Of a DNA stretch of 64,000 bases, positions 1 through 8,225 are shown piece by piece. Source of the stretch: Marivita sp. (lineage in GTDB: Bacteria; Pseudomonadota; Alphaproteobacteria; Rhodobacterales; Rhodobacteraceae). The stretch's first letter is position 1. Every line of letters begins with the position of its first letter. Position numbers and translations under genes: made by a program. Under the pieces are notes generated by a model. That model worked only from the letters and a program-made list of their open reading frames with translations, was not told the DNA's origin and made no database searches. The DNA is taken from contig NZ_JALEGT010000085.1 of the NCBI RefSeq assembly GCF_022763305.1, positions 1-64,000 of the forward strand, written 5' to 3'.

Positions 1-8
1 GCCGGAAC

Positions 9-29
9 GGCGACGGGGGCAGCGCCCCC
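9..29. repeat. GC-rich stem-loop repeat, copy 1
   Basis: A 21-base element running from GGCGAC through GGGGGC-AGC-GCCCCC, an almost perfect hairpin. The identical 21 bases recur at 42003-42023. Here it lies 31 bases before lpdA and probably at the 3' end of whatever gene precedes the window. There is no clear T-run here (CTCTCC follows), so intrinsic termination is less convincing than at copy 2. Confidence 0.6.
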
Positions 30-60
30 TCTCCTCACCCAATACAAAGGACACCGCAAA

Positions 61-1449
61 ATGGCACAATACGACGTCATCGTCATCGGCTCCGGCCCCG
101 GCGGCTATGTGGCCGCAATCCGCTGCGCGCAGCTGGGCTTGAAAACCGCCTGTGTCGAGGGACGCGAAACGCTGGGCGGCACGTGCCTCAATGTCGGCTG
201 CATCCCCTCGAAGGCGCTGCTGCATGCCAGCCACCAGCTGCACGAGGCGGAACACAACTTCGCCAAGATGGGCCTCAAGGGCAAAGCGCCGTCCGTCGAC
301 TGGAAGCAGATGCTGGCCTACAAGGACGACGTGATCGGCCAGAACACCAAGGGCATCGAGTTCCTGTTCAAGAAGAACAAGATCGACTGGCTCAAGGGCT
401 GGGGCTCCATCCCCGAGGCGGGCAAGGTCAAGGTCGGCGACGAGGTACATGACGCCAAGAACATCATCATCGCCTCCGGCTCCGAAGCGAGCAGCCTGCC
501 CGGCATAGAGATCGACGAGAAGGTCGTCGTCACCTCCACCGGCGCGCTGGAACTGCCGAAGATCCCCAAGAAGATGATCGTGATCGGCGCAGGTGTGATC
601 GGTCTGGAACTGGGCTCGGTCTACAGCCGTCTGGGCACCGAGGTGCATGTGATCGAATTCCTCGACACGATCACCCCCGGCATGGACGGCGAGGTGCAGA
701 AGACCTTCCAGAAGCTGCTGCAGAAACAGGGCCTGAAATTCACCCTTGGCGCGGCGGTGCAATCCGTCGACGCCAGCAAGTCCAAGGCCAAAGTCACCTA
801 CAAGCTGCGCAAGGATGACAGCGAACACGACATGGACGCCGATGTGGTTCTCGTCTCCACAGGTCGGCGTCCCTACACCGATGGTCTGGGCCTCGATGCG
901 CTCGGGATCGAGATGTCGCAGCGCGGCCAGATCAAGACCGACGCCCACTGGCAGACCAATGTCAAAGGCATCTACGCCATCGGAGACTGCATCGACGGCC
1001 CGATGCTGGCGCACAAGGCCGAGGATGAAGGCATGGCCTGCGCCGAGGTGATCGCGGGCAAGGCGGGGCATGTGAATTACGGCGTCATTCCGGGCGTGAT
1101 CTACACCCATCCCGAAGTGGCCAATGTCGGCCAGACCGAGGAGCAACTCAAGGATGCAGGCCGCGCCTACAAGGTCGGCAAGTTCAGCTTCATGGGCAAT
1201 GGCCGCGCAAAGGCCAACTTTGCCGCCGATGGGTTCGTGAAAATCCTCGCGGACAAGGACACCGACCGCATTCTGGGCGCGCATATCATCGGGCCGATGG
1301 CGGGCGATCTCATTCACGAGATCTGCGTGGCGATGGAATTCGGCGCCTCTGCCGAGGATCTGGCGCTCACCTGCCACGCGCACCCGACCTATTCGGAAGC
1401 CGTGCGCGAAGCGGCCCTCGCCTGCGGCGACGGTGCCATCCACATGTAA
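61..1449 (+). CDS. lpdA: dihydrolipoyl dehydrogenase (E3)
   Basis: FAD-dependent E3 subunit that reoxidises dihydrolipoamide in 2-oxoacid dehydrogenase complexes, passing electrons to NAD+. The 462-residue length is normal. The N-terminal dinucleotide fold reads GSGPGG (about residues 10-15), the redox disulfide is GGTCLNVGC (Cys42/Cys47), a second Rossmann motif [10 protein letters not shown] lies near residue 180, the FAD motif is AIGDC, and the C-terminal active-site His-Glu is in HAHPTYSEA. Start ATG 61 has AAAGGA upstream at 45-50. The preceding gene is outside the window; in this group it is usually the E2 of the 2-oxoglutarate dehydrogenase complex, which is inference. Downstream is the first TTCGAA palindrome array. 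Confidence 0.96.
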   Translation: MAQYDVIVIGSGPGGYVAAIRCAQLGLKTACVEGRETLGGTCLNVGCIPSKALLHASHQLHEAEHNFAKMGLKGKAPSVDWKQMLAYKDDVIGQNTKGIEFLFKKNKIDWLKGWGSIPEAGKVKVGDEVHDAKNIIIASGSEASSLPGIEIDEKVVVTSTGALELPKIPKKMIVIGAGVIGLELGSVYSRLGTEVHVIEFLDTITPGMDGEVQKTFQKLLQKQGLKFTLGAAVQSVDASKSKAKVTYKLRKDDSEHDMDADVVLVSTGRRPYTDGLGLDALGIEMSQRGQIKTDAHWQTNVKGIYAIGDCIDGPMLAHKAEDEGMACAEVIAGKAGHVNYGVIPGVIYTHPEVANVGQTEEQLKDAGRAYKVGKFSFMGNGRAKANFAADGFVKILADKDTDRILGAHIIGPMAGDLIHEICVAMEFGASAEDLALTCHAHPTYSEAVREAALACGDGAIHM

Positions 1450-1463
1450 ACGCATGGAGCGGG

Positions 1464-1557
1464 GGACGCCTTTTCGAAAAGGCGTCCTCCAAGCGCGTTC
1501 GAACGCGCTTGGAGGCGCGGTGTCGAAACCGCGCGTCACAGGGTCTTCGAAGACCCT
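1464..1557. repeat. array of four TCGA-centred palindromes
   Basis: Four consecutive palindromes: 1464-1487 (24 bp perfect), 1486-1515 (30 bp perfect), 1515-1534 (7-bp arms round GTCGAA) and 1540-1557 (18 bp perfect). Three have TTCGAA at the exact centre and the third has TCGA. Their arms differ completely, so each unit is a different sequence with the same core and symmetry. The array starts 14 bases after the lpdA stop and lies between convergent lpdA and the PPOX gene. A relative of this array lies at 21248-21315. Confidence 0.85.
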
Positions 1558-1570
1558 TGTCTGTCTCTGA

Positions 1571-1704
1571 AAGAAGCGGCGCCGCCCCCGTGGGCTGACG
1601 GTTTTCCGAAACTTCGGGGATCATACCCCGGACCTGTGCCCGTCGCCGGGCCTTCGTGAAACCGGTTTCTCAAGGTCGGGGCGTCAGCCCCAATTCGGAA
1701 AACC
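1571..1704. other. highly structured intergenic segment
   Basis: The rest of the 361-base gap between lpdA and the PPOX gene holds no convincing ORF. It has two interleaved inverted pairs: GGGCTGACG (1592-1600) with CGTCAGCCC (1682-1690), and GGTTTTCCGAA (1600-1610) with TTCGGAAAACC (1694-1704). The order A-B-A'-B' is the topology of a pseudoknot rather than nested hairpins. Between them are smaller hairpins, such as CGGGG/CCCCG around 1615-1631 and GAAACCGGTTTC near 1660-1670. Whether it is transcribed is unknown. Confidence 0.5.
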
Positions 1705-1810
1705 ATCGTTCAGATCGCGGTGTGGGAGTGACCCTCTCCGCTCGTTGAGCAACGTGGGGCAGACTGCCGTGCAAGCCGTTAAGGTTTTGGAAACCGGCCG
1801 TACGGTCACC

Positions 1811-2416
1811 CTACCACATGCGCGGGATGGCCTTCACTTCGTAGGTCGCGTCATACTCTGCACCACCCATCGCGCCATCGGTCTGATCGGCAAGGATTTC
1901 ACCCACGGTCGGCAACCCTTCGGGCAGAGGCGCGCCGTCCCACAGGCCCGAGCGCATCAGCGCCTTGGCGCATTGGGTGTAGACCTCCGCCACTTCAGTC
2001 ACGATCACCGTGGCGGGCAGGATGTTCTTCTTCCGGAAAGTTTCCCGCAACTCAAGGTCATCGGTGATCCACGCCTTGCCGTTCACCCGCACCGTGGTCT
2101 TGGTGCCCGGGATCATGAACAAGAACGCGATGCGCGGGTCCTCGATCAGATCGCGCAGCGCATCAAGCCGGTTATTGCCACGCCAGTCGGGCAGCAGGAT
2201 CGTGTTCGGACCCGTCACACGCACCACCGGGTCCACGTCTCCACGCGGCGTGCCGTGGGTGCCGCGTGAACCTGCGGTGGAGATCACACAGAAGCGCGCG
2301 GCCTCGACCCAACGCCGATAGCTCGGCGTCAGGTGATCCGCAACCTTGCTCAGCGAGACAGGTACCGGCGCGTCATAGAGCGCTTCAAGCGCGTCAATGC
2401 TCTCAATGCGGCGCAT
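1811..2416 (-). CDS. pyridoxamine 5'-phosphate oxidase-family flavoprotein
   Basis: A 201-residue split-barrel FMN-binding protein of the PPOX superfamily. The segment FCVISTAGSRGTHGTPRGDV, the strand ILLPDWRGNNRLDALRDL and the ending RIAFLFMIPGT match the MSMEG_1061-like PPOX group. It is not PdxH itself; the substrate is unknown. It is the last gene of an ftsE-ftsX-plsC-PPOX run; its start overlaps the plsC stop by 14 bases, so translation is probably coupled. Its 3' end faces lpdA across the palindrome array. Confidence 0.8.
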   Translation of the reverse strand: MRRIESIDALEALYDAPVPVSLSKVADHLTPSYRRWVEAARFCVISTAGSRGTHGTPRGDVDPVVRVTGPNTILLPDWRGNNRLDALRDLIEDPRIAFLFMIPGTKTTVRVNGKAWITDDLELRETFRKKNILPATVIVTEVAEVYTQCAKALMRSGLWDGAPLPEGLPTVGEILADQTDGAMGGAEYDATYEVKAIPRMW

Positions 2417-3137
2417 GGAACCCGGCCTCCTCGTTCAGGCGGTTCGAGGCGGTCTCGATCCGCGTTTCCAGAAGGGTCAGGAACGCATCGCGGGCAAGCC
2501 CCGGCTGAATCGGTTCAAGAAACTCGACCACGGCGGTTCCCTGTTTGCGGTAGATGCCCCGCTTTGGCCAGAACAGCCCGACATTGGCCGCCACCGGCAC
2601 GCAGGGCTGACCAAGCTGTTCGTAAAGCACCGCCGTCCCCACCTTGTAGGGCGCTTTCACACCGGGCGCGATCCGGGTGCCCTGCGGGTAGATGATCAAC
2701 TGTCCGGGCGTCGCCTTGCCCTTCTTCACCGCCTCGACCATCTGCTTGATCGCAGCCGCGCGCTTGCCCCGGTCCACCGGGATACAGCCAATGCGCAGCC
2801 CGTACTGGCCGACAATGGGCGAGTACATCAGAATGCGCTTCATGATGAACTTCCCCGCAGGCAGGGCCGAAAACACCATGAACACATCCAGAAAGCTTTG
2901 ATGCTTGGAGGCGACGATGCATTCGTAATCCGGTGGGGTGCCCCGGATCTCTGTCTTCAGACCGATCATCCATGGCGCAGCCCAACGCACATAGCGGCAA
3001 ACGCTCATGCACCCGGCGCGCGCGCCTCTGCGCGACACCAGCGCCCACGGGAACAGCCCAAGCCCGACCACCGCGATGGCCACGTAGACCGATATCACGA
3101 ACAGCAGCGAGCGGACCCACTGAATTGCATATGCCAT
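2403..3137 (-). CDS. plsC: 1-acyl-sn-glycerol-3-phosphate acyltransferase
   Basis: Membrane acyltransferase that makes phosphatidic acid from lysophosphatidate. The 244-residue length is usual. A hydrophobic N-terminal segment (about residues 8-32) is followed by the catalytic HX4D motif seen as HQSFLD and by the acyl-phosphate/glycerol binding motif PQGTR (the common EGTR with Glu replaced by Gln). A further motif CVPVAAN is present. The start codon overlaps the ftsX stop by one base (TGATG), so it is translationally coupled to ftsEX. Confidence 0.9.
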   Translation of the reverse strand: MAYAIQWVRSLLFVISVYVAIAVVGLGLFPWALVSRRGARAGCMSVCRYVRWAAPWMIGLKTEIRGTPPDYECIVASKHQSFLDVFMVFSALPAGKFIMKRILMYSPIVGQYGLRIGCIPVDRGKRAAAIKQMVEAVKKGKATPGQLIIYPQGTRIAPGVKAPYKVGTAVLYEQLGQPCVPVAANVGLFWPKRGIYRKQGTAVVEFLEPIQPGLARDAFLTLLETRIETASNRLNEEAGFHAPH

Positions 3138-4042
3138 CAGGCCAAGTCCTCCAAAACCCGACCTGCCGCATAGCGTGTTGCGAGAAAGGCAACCAGCCCC
3201 GACAGCGGCGGGATCAGCAAAACCCAGATCCAGCCCGCTCCCCGGATGCTCAGATCGGTCAACACGCCAGCGGTGTCGCTGCCGGACGGCACCAGCATCA
3301 GCGCCACAATGCCCGTCAGCGTGCCGAAGGCTGCGCCGGTCAGCGCGCGCAGCGCAAAGCGCCGGACAAAGGCGCTGGCGATATAGGTGTCCTTGGCGCC
3401 CACCAGCCGGAGCACCGCGATCACCTGTGCATTGGCGGCAAGGGCGGCATTGGCGGCCAGCGTCACCATCGCGGCGGTGGCCGTGGCGATGAGAAGGATG
3501 GACGCCCAGCCCAGCAGACGCAGCCGGGCCGCCGCGTCGATCAGCGGACGTCGCCAGCGGGCGTGATCGTCCAGCACGGCGGCCGGCGCTTCGGCGGCCA
3601 GACGCAGGCGCAGACCTGCGGCGTCATAGCCTTCGTCGGTTTCGGTGATGTCGATCAGTTGCGGCAGCGGCAGGTCGTCGATGGGCAGGTCGGTGCCGAA
3701 CCACGGCGACAGCAGCGCGCGCTGGTCGTCCAGCGTCAGCGCCTGTGCATCGACGATACCCGGGGTGGTACGCAGCACGCGCAGCGCGGCTTCGGTCTGG
3801 GTCGCCACTTCGCCTGCCGGGGCCGAGATGCGCAGGGTCGAGGATTGCGCCAGCTCATTGCCCCACCGGTCTGCCACCCGGCCCGCCGCGAGCGACAGCG
3901 CCAGGGCAAACACGGCGAGAAAGGACATGGCAAAGGCACTGAACAGCGTGAGCCGCGCGGTGAACCCGGTGGGCGGCACCACCCGGTCGGCCCGTTCGTC
4001 GAATTGCAGCATCCGCGCCGTGGCCCGCAGATCGAACTTCAC
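3137..4042 (-). CDS. ftsX: cell division protein FtsX
   Basis: Membrane partner of FtsE; the FtsEX complex controls septal peptidoglycan hydrolysis. The 301-residue protein has an N-terminal cytoplasmic segment, a first membrane helix (about residues 30-52), a periplasmic domain, and three helices in the C-terminal half, including the ILLIATATAAMVTLAANAAL region and the final IWVLLIPPLSGLVAFLA stretch. This is the FtsX topology. The start is GTG at 4042, overlapping the ftsE stop by four bases (GTGA). Confidence 0.9.
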   Translation of the reverse strand: MKFDLRATARMLQFDERADRVVPPTGFTARLTLFSAFAMSFLAVFALALSLAAGRVADRWGNELAQSSTLRISAPAGEVATQTEAALRVLRTTPGIVDAQALTLDDQRALLSPWFGTDLPIDDLPLPQLIDITETDEGYDAAGLRLRLAAEAPAAVLDDHARWRRPLIDAAARLRLLGWASILLIATATAAMVTLAANAALAANAQVIAVLRLVGAKDTYIASAFVRRFALRALTGAAFGTLTGIVALMLVPSGSDTAGVLTDLSIRGAGWIWVLLIPPLSGLVAFLATRYAAGRVLEDLA

Positions 4043-4716
4043 AGATCCGCTCCCGCCATCTGCAGCCGCCGGTTCGAAATCCGCAGCACGCGGGTCTGCA
4101 CCTGCGCCTTGGCCGCACGGATCAGACCCAGATCATGGGTCGCGACAAGGATCGTCTTGCCCATGCGGTTCAGCTCGACCAGAAGGGTCAGCAGGCGCTG
4201 CGACATCTCCCAGTCGATATTACCAGTGGGTTCGTCTGCAAGGATCACATCCGGTGACATGATCACCGCCCGCGCCAGAGCGGCGCGCTGGCGTTCGCCA
4301 CCCGACAGTTCCGGCGGCAAGGCGTCGGCACGCCCGGTCAATCCGACCCAGGCCAGCAACTCCTTGAGATTGGCCGCCGCTCCATCCGGGTCCTGCCCAG
4401 ACACGGTCAGCGGCAAGGCGACGTTTTCAGTCACCGGCAGATGGTCGAGAAACTGGCAATCCTGGTGCACGACACCGATCTTGCGCCGCAGGACGGCAAC
4501 ATCGTCCCGGCTGAGGCCCCGCACGTCACGGTCGAACAGGCGCACATGCCCGGCGGTGGCCTGCAGCGCGCCATAGCACAGCTTGAGAAACGTGGTCTTG
4601 CCTGATCCGGATGGCCCGGTCAGGAAATGAAACGACCCCGGCGCCACGTTCAGGGTCATGTCGGTCAACAACTCTCCGCCGCCGTAACTGTAGGCCACAT
4701 TTTCCAACTCGATCAC
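4039..4716 (-). CDS. ftsE: cell division ATP-binding protein FtsE
   Basis: ABC-type ATPase of the FtsEX complex. In 225 residues it shows the Walker A GPSGSGKTT, the signature ELSGGERQR, Walker B VILADEPTGN and the switch ATHD. It starts with GTG at 4716, and the first line MIELENVAYSYGGG is typical of FtsE. It is the first gene of the ftsE-ftsX-plsC-PPOX run. Its promoter should lie in 4717-4900, shared with the divergent zinc-ribbon gene. Confidence 0.92.
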   Translation of the reverse strand: MIELENVAYSYGGGELLTDMTLNVAPGSFHFLTGPSGSGKTTFLKLCYGALQATAGHVRLFDRDVRGLSRDDVAVLRRKIGVVHQDCQFLDHLPVTENVALPLTVSGQDPDGAAANLKELLAWVGLTGRADALPPELSGGERQRAALARAVIMSPDVILADEPTGNIDWEMSQRLLTLLVELNRMGKTILVATHDLGLIRAAKAQVQTRVLRISNRRLQMAGADL

Positions 4717-4900
4717 AGCGGTACTGTCCCTGCCCGTGGTTCGGCGTTGTTGTGCCTGAGCATCGTGCCGGTTTCAATGCGTCGGAAGTCTCAGAATAGG
4801 CATTTACATGCGGAAACCCGCCCTTATTGTGTGATTTCAACAGGGAACGAGTGGGTTGGCCGCAAAACCAAGGTCAGCTGGGTTGGGGGCAACAGGCAAA

Positions 4901-5761
4901 ATGCGGCTGAAATGTCCAAGCTGTGGGGCGCAATACGAAGTCCCCGAAGATGTCATCCCCGAAGATGGACGGGATGTTCAGTGCTCGAACTGCGGCAACA
5001 CGTGGTTTCAGACGCGCGACACCTCCAACAGCCCCGAAGCGCTCGAAGCCGAGGCCAAGGCCCCAAAGGATGCGGTCTGGCATCCCGAGGTTGATGCCGA
5101 TCTGAACGACCGCCCGTCCGTCAATCAGGAGGCCGCACCCGGCACAGCGACGCCGCCCGCTCCGCCCAAACGACGTGAGCTTGATCCATCAGTCGCGGAA
5201 ATCCTGCGTGAAGAGGCCGAGCGCGAGGCCCGTGCCCGTCAAAGCGTGGCAGGCGGAATCGAGGAACAGCCGGAACTGGGCTTGCAGGAGCCCGAAGACG
5301 AAGCGGCCAAACGCGCGCGTCAGGCGCAGGAGCGGATGCGCAAGCTGCGCGGCGAAGACCCCGAGGCGGCCGCGGCGGCGGCCGCAACCGCTGCAGTGGC
5401 CGAGCGTCCGAAATCGCGGCGCGACATGTTGCCGGATGTCGAAGAGATCAACCAGACCCTGCGCGCGTCGAACGAACGGCGCGAGATGCGAACGGTACAG
5501 GCAGATCTCGAAGATGATGACGAGTCGAAAGCCGGGTTCGGACGCGGGTTTCTTTATACCGTGCTCATTTTCGCCCTTGGAACGGTCCTTTATGTCTACG
5601 CCCCGCAGGTGGGCGACACCGTCCCGCAGCTCAAGGCACCGATGGACACCTATGTGGCGCTGGTCGATCAGTTGCGCGCCTGGCTCGACACGCAGGTGGC
5701 TCCGCTGGTAGACATGATCAACGGCGCACCACCAGAGCCCCCGACCACCGACGGGTCATGA
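4901..5761 (+). CDS. zinc-ribbon domain single-pass membrane protein
   Basis: A 286-residue protein of unknown role. The N-terminal MJ0042-type zinc ribbon spans residues 1-38 with two CxxC pairs (CPSCG and CSNCG). A long charged, Ala/Glu/Arg-rich, probably disordered or coiled middle follows. One membrane helix lies near the C-terminus (FLYTVLIFALGTVLYVYA), with about 50 residues outside. I chose ATG 4901 because the zinc ribbon begins there; a TTG at 4856 would add 15 residues that look non-coding. It is divergent from ftsE, and proteins of this kind are common beside ftsE in Rhodobacterales (recalled, not checked). Confidence 0.8.
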   Translation: MRLKCPSCGAQYEVPEDVIPEDGRDVQCSNCGNTWFQTRDTSNSPEALEAEAKAPKDAVWHPEVDADLNDRPSVNQEAAPGTATPPAPPKRRELDPSVAEILREEAEREARARQSVAGGIEEQPELGLQEPEDEAAKRARQAQERMRKLRGEDPEAAAAAAATAAVAERPKSRRDMLPDVEEINQTLRASNERREMRTVQADLEDDDESKAGFGRGFLYTVLIFALGTVLYVYAPQVGDTVPQLKAPMDTYVALVDQLRAWLDTQVAPLVDMINGAPPEPPTTDGS

Positions 5762-5804
5762 CGTGCCGCGTCCCTGTGCAGCAAGGGCCAGGGACTGCCA
5801 GAAT

Positions 5805-5837
5805 TTGGACTTATCTGTGAAAATCGTCTGGCCCTAA
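5805..5837 (+). promoter_or_regulatory. two TauR-like direct repeats
   Basis: TTGGACTTAT at 5805-5814 and CTGGCCCTAA at 5828-5837 match CTGGACYTAA at 8 and 9 of 10 positions, are in the same orientation, and start 23 bases apart. From memory, that consensus was reported for the GntR/MocR-type activator TauR in the tpa promoter of Rhodobacter capsulatus. The pair lies 88-120 bases before the aminotransferase start. Confidence 0.55.
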
Positions 5838-5924
5838 CGCCGGGCGGGTGATCTGATCAAGATGAAGACGCCAGAGCGATATCCGCATCCGGCCCATTGT
5901 GATTCTCAAACGGAGGTGACGACC

Positions 5925-7313
5925 ATGGACGGTGTCCTGTCCCAAAACGATCTTTCCCACGTGGTCGAAGCCGATCGCGCCCATGTGTGGCACCACCTGA
6001 TCCAGCACAAGCCCTTCGAGACGAACGATCCCCGGATCATCGTCGAGGGCAAGGGCATGCGCGTCTGGGACCAGAAGGGCAAAGAGCATCTCGATGCCGT
6101 GTCCGGCGGTGTCTGGACGGTGAACGTGGGCTATGGCCGCGAAAGCATCGCGAAGGCGGTTTATGACCAGTTGCTGAAGCTGAACTACTTTGCCGGGTCC
6201 GCCGGGTCGATCCCCGGAGCGCTGTTCTCGGAAAAGCTGATCACCAAGATGCCGGGCATGACCCGTGTGTATTACACGAACTCGGGGTCCGAGGCGAACG
6301 AGAAGGCGTTCAAGATGGTCCGCCAGATCGCGCACAAGCGCTATGGTGGCCAGAAGCACAAGATCCTCTACCGCGACCGCGATTACCACGGCACCACCAT
6401 CGGCTGTCTGTCGGCCGGCGGTCAGGACGAGCGCAACGCGCAGTACGGGCCGTTCACACCCGGTTTCGTGCGCGTGCCGCATTGCCTTGAATATCGCGCG
6501 GGCGATCAGGGCGCCCCGACCGAGAATTACGGCGAATGGGCCGCTGACCAGATCGAACAGGTGATCCTGCGCGAAGGCCCGGACACCGTGGGCGCGCTTT
6601 GCCTTGAGCCGGTCACAGCCGGTGGTGGCGTCATCACCCCGCCGCAGGGCTATTGGGACCGCGTCCAGGAGATTTGCCGCAAGTACGACATCCTGCTGCA
6701 TATCGACGAAGTGGTCTGTGGCGTGGGCCGCACCGGCACATGGTTCGGCTACCAGCATTACGGCGTTCAGCCCGACATGGTGACGATGGCCAAGGGCGTG
6801 GCGTCCGGCTATGCGGCGATTGCCTGCCTTGTGACGACCGAGGACGTGTTCTCGATGTTCAAGGACAACGCCGACGATCCGCTCAACTACTTCCGCGATA
6901 TTTCCACCTTTGGCGGCTGCACCGCAGGTCCGGCGGCGGCGCTGGAGAACATGCGCATCATCGAGGACGAAGGCCTGCTCGACAATACCACGGCGATGGG
7001 CGAGTACATGCTCGACCAGTTGCACGCTTTGGCCGACAAGCACGCCGTCATCGGCAATGTGCGCGGCAAGGGCCTGTTCCTTGGGGCCGAACTGGTCGAG
7101 GACCGGGAAACCCGCAAGCCGATGGCCGAAAAGCGGGTGCAGAAGGTGGTCGCCGACTGCATGCAGCAGGGTATCATCATCGGCGCGACCAACCGCTCCC
7201 TGCCCGGTTACAACAACACGCTCTGCTTCAGCCCCGCGCTGATCGCCACCAAGGACGACATCAACCAGATCATCGCATCGGTTGACGAGGCTTTGGGCCG
7301 CGAATTTGCGTGA
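5925..7313 (+). CDS. tpa: class III aminotransferase, probable taurine--pyruvate aminotransferase
   Basis: PLP-dependent class III aminotransferase, 462 residues. Hallmarks are NSGSEANEKAFK, the YHGTT loop, the PLP-anchoring Asp in HIDEVVCGVGRTG and the Schiff-base lysine in MAKGVASGY. The N-terminus (SQNDLSHVVEADRAHVWHHL) and HCLEYR segment resemble Tpa, which converts taurine and pyruvate to sulfoacetaldehyde and alanine. ATG 5925 is preceded by a strong GGAGGTGA at 5912-5919, so the upstream ATG at 5862 is not the start. TauR-like repeats lie upstream. No tauABC, xsc or tauR is in the window. Another omega-amino substrate remains possible. Confidence 0.75.
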   Translation: MDGVLSQNDLSHVVEADRAHVWHHLIQHKPFETNDPRIIVEGKGMRVWDQKGKEHLDAVSGGVWTVNVGYGRESIAKAVYDQLLKLNYFAGSAGSIPGALFSEKLITKMPGMTRVYYTNSGSEANEKAFKMVRQIAHKRYGGQKHKILYRDRDYHGTTIGCLSAGGQDERNAQYGPFTPGFVRVPHCLEYRAGDQGAPTENYGEWAADQIEQVILREGPDTVGALCLEPVTAGGGVITPPQGYWDRVQEICRKYDILLHIDEVVCGVGRTGTWFGYQHYGVQPDMVTMAKGVASGYAAIACLVTTEDVFSMFKDNADDPLNYFRDISTFGGCTAGPAAALENMRIIEDEGLLDNTTAMGEYMLDQLHALADKHAVIGNVRGKGLFLGAELVEDRETRKPMAEKRVQKVVADCMQQGIIIGATNRSLPGYNNTLCFSPALIATKDDINQIIASVDEALGREFA

Positions 7314-8020
7314 GTGATCCCCTGATCACGGGTCAGTGCCTGAACGCGCTGGCCCAACGCGTCGGCTTGCCTCTTGCCGACACATCGCCCCGCCCGGTGC
7401 CTCCGCGCTCCGATATGGTGGGGCGATATTGTTCTGTGGTGCCGCTTTCGCCGGATCACGCGGACGACCTTTACACCGCCTTCCGCGCGGATGAAGAGGA
7501 CCGCATCTGGACCTACCTGCCCAACGGTCCCTACCACGATCCTGCAGATTTCAACGCATGGGTCGAAGAGGCGGTCACGTGGACCGACCCGCTGATGCAC
7601 GCCATAGTCGTCAAGGACCGCGCGGTCGGTCACGCCAGCTACCTGCGGATAAATCCGACAAGCGCCAGCATTGAAGTCGGGTTCATCAACCTGTCCCCCG
7701 CCCTGCAACGCACCCGTGCCGCGACCGAATTTCAGTTTCTCATGATGCAGCGCGCGTTCGATGAGCTGGGCTATCGCCGATACGAGTGGAAATGCGATGC
7801 ACTGAACGCGCCATCGCGGCGGGCCGCCGAACGGCTGGGGTTCACCTATGAGGGCACCTTCCGTCAGGCGACCCATTACAAGGGCCGAAACCGCGACACG
7901 GCGTGGTTTTCCATCATCGACACCGAATGGCCTGATCTGAAAGCCCGGTTCCTGCGGTGGCTGGCCCCCGACAATTTCGATGCCGAGGGCGTTCAGAAAA
8001 CGCGGCTGCCCGACATCTAG
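7310..8020 (+). CDS. GNAT-family N-acetyltransferase (RimJ/RimL type)
   Basis: A 236-residue acetyl-CoA-dependent acetyltransferase of the RimJ/RimL-like GNAT branch. The middle part reads VVPLSPDHADDLYTAF, then a beta-strand core (HASYLRI...IEVGFINLSP), then YRRYEWKCDALNAPSRRAAE and RLGFTYEGTFRQ, which is the usual C-terminal GNAT pattern. The first 30 or so residues are an extension ahead of the domain. The start is GTG 7310, overlapping the aminotransferase stop by four bases. Its substrate is unknown; coupling to the aminotransferase suggests a shared metabolic setting but no more. Confidence 0.8.
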   Translation: MSDPLITGQCLNALAQRVGLPLADTSPRPVPPRSDMVGRYCSVVPLSPDHADDLYTAFRADEEDRIWTYLPNGPYHDPADFNAWVEEAVTWTDPLMHAIVVKDRAVGHASYLRINPTSASIEVGFINLSPALQRTRAATEFQFLMMQRAFDELGYRRYEWKCDALNAPSRRAAERLGFTYEGTFRQATHYKGRNRDTAWFSIIDTEWPDLKARFLRWLAPDNFDAEGVQKTRLPDI

Positions 8021-8109
8021 CGCCACAGCACGGCCTGTCCCGTATCCTTGAAGCGCTGAAAGTTCGGGCTATGCCAACCCGACAGGGCGGTATTGCGCAT
8101 CGACCACAT
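8017..8109 (-). CDS. candidate 30-residue small protein
   Basis: A short ORF encoding MWSMRNTALSGWHSPNFQRF plus ten more residues. Support: a GGAG eight bases before the ATG, GC-rich third positions, coding-like text that continues in frame upstream, and a tail-to-tail overlap of four bases with the GNAT gene, a style this genome uses repeatedly. I do not recognise the family. It could instead be a remnant of a longer gene, because the frame stays open upstream. Confidence 0.35.
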   Translation of the reverse strand: MWSMRNTALSGWHSPNFQRFKDTGQAVLWR

Positions 8110-8180
8110 GAAGAAAACTCCGGTCACGGTTGCAGAATGTGCAATGGTGTTTTTGATGGGATGCGGTAATAGACACTCAT

Positions 8181-8193
8181 GTTAGCGCTATCG
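8181..8193. promoter_or_regulatory. candidate LacI-family operator before glgP
   Basis: GTTAGCGCTATCG contains the perfect 8-bp palindrome TAGCGCTA (8183-8190) with further matching bases outside. LacI-family sugar regulators typically bind palindromes with a central CG, such as TAGCGCTA cores. It sits 33 bases before the glgP start, where a repressor could block the promoter. The regulator is not in this window. Confidence 0.45.
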
Positions 8194-8225
8194 TAAATCT
8201 GGATCCGACGTTGGAACGCACCTGA

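Noticed and set aside
1464-1557. Possible CRISPR array
   Set aside because: The units are palindromes with different sequences and no constant repeat with variable spacers; there are no cas genes in the window.
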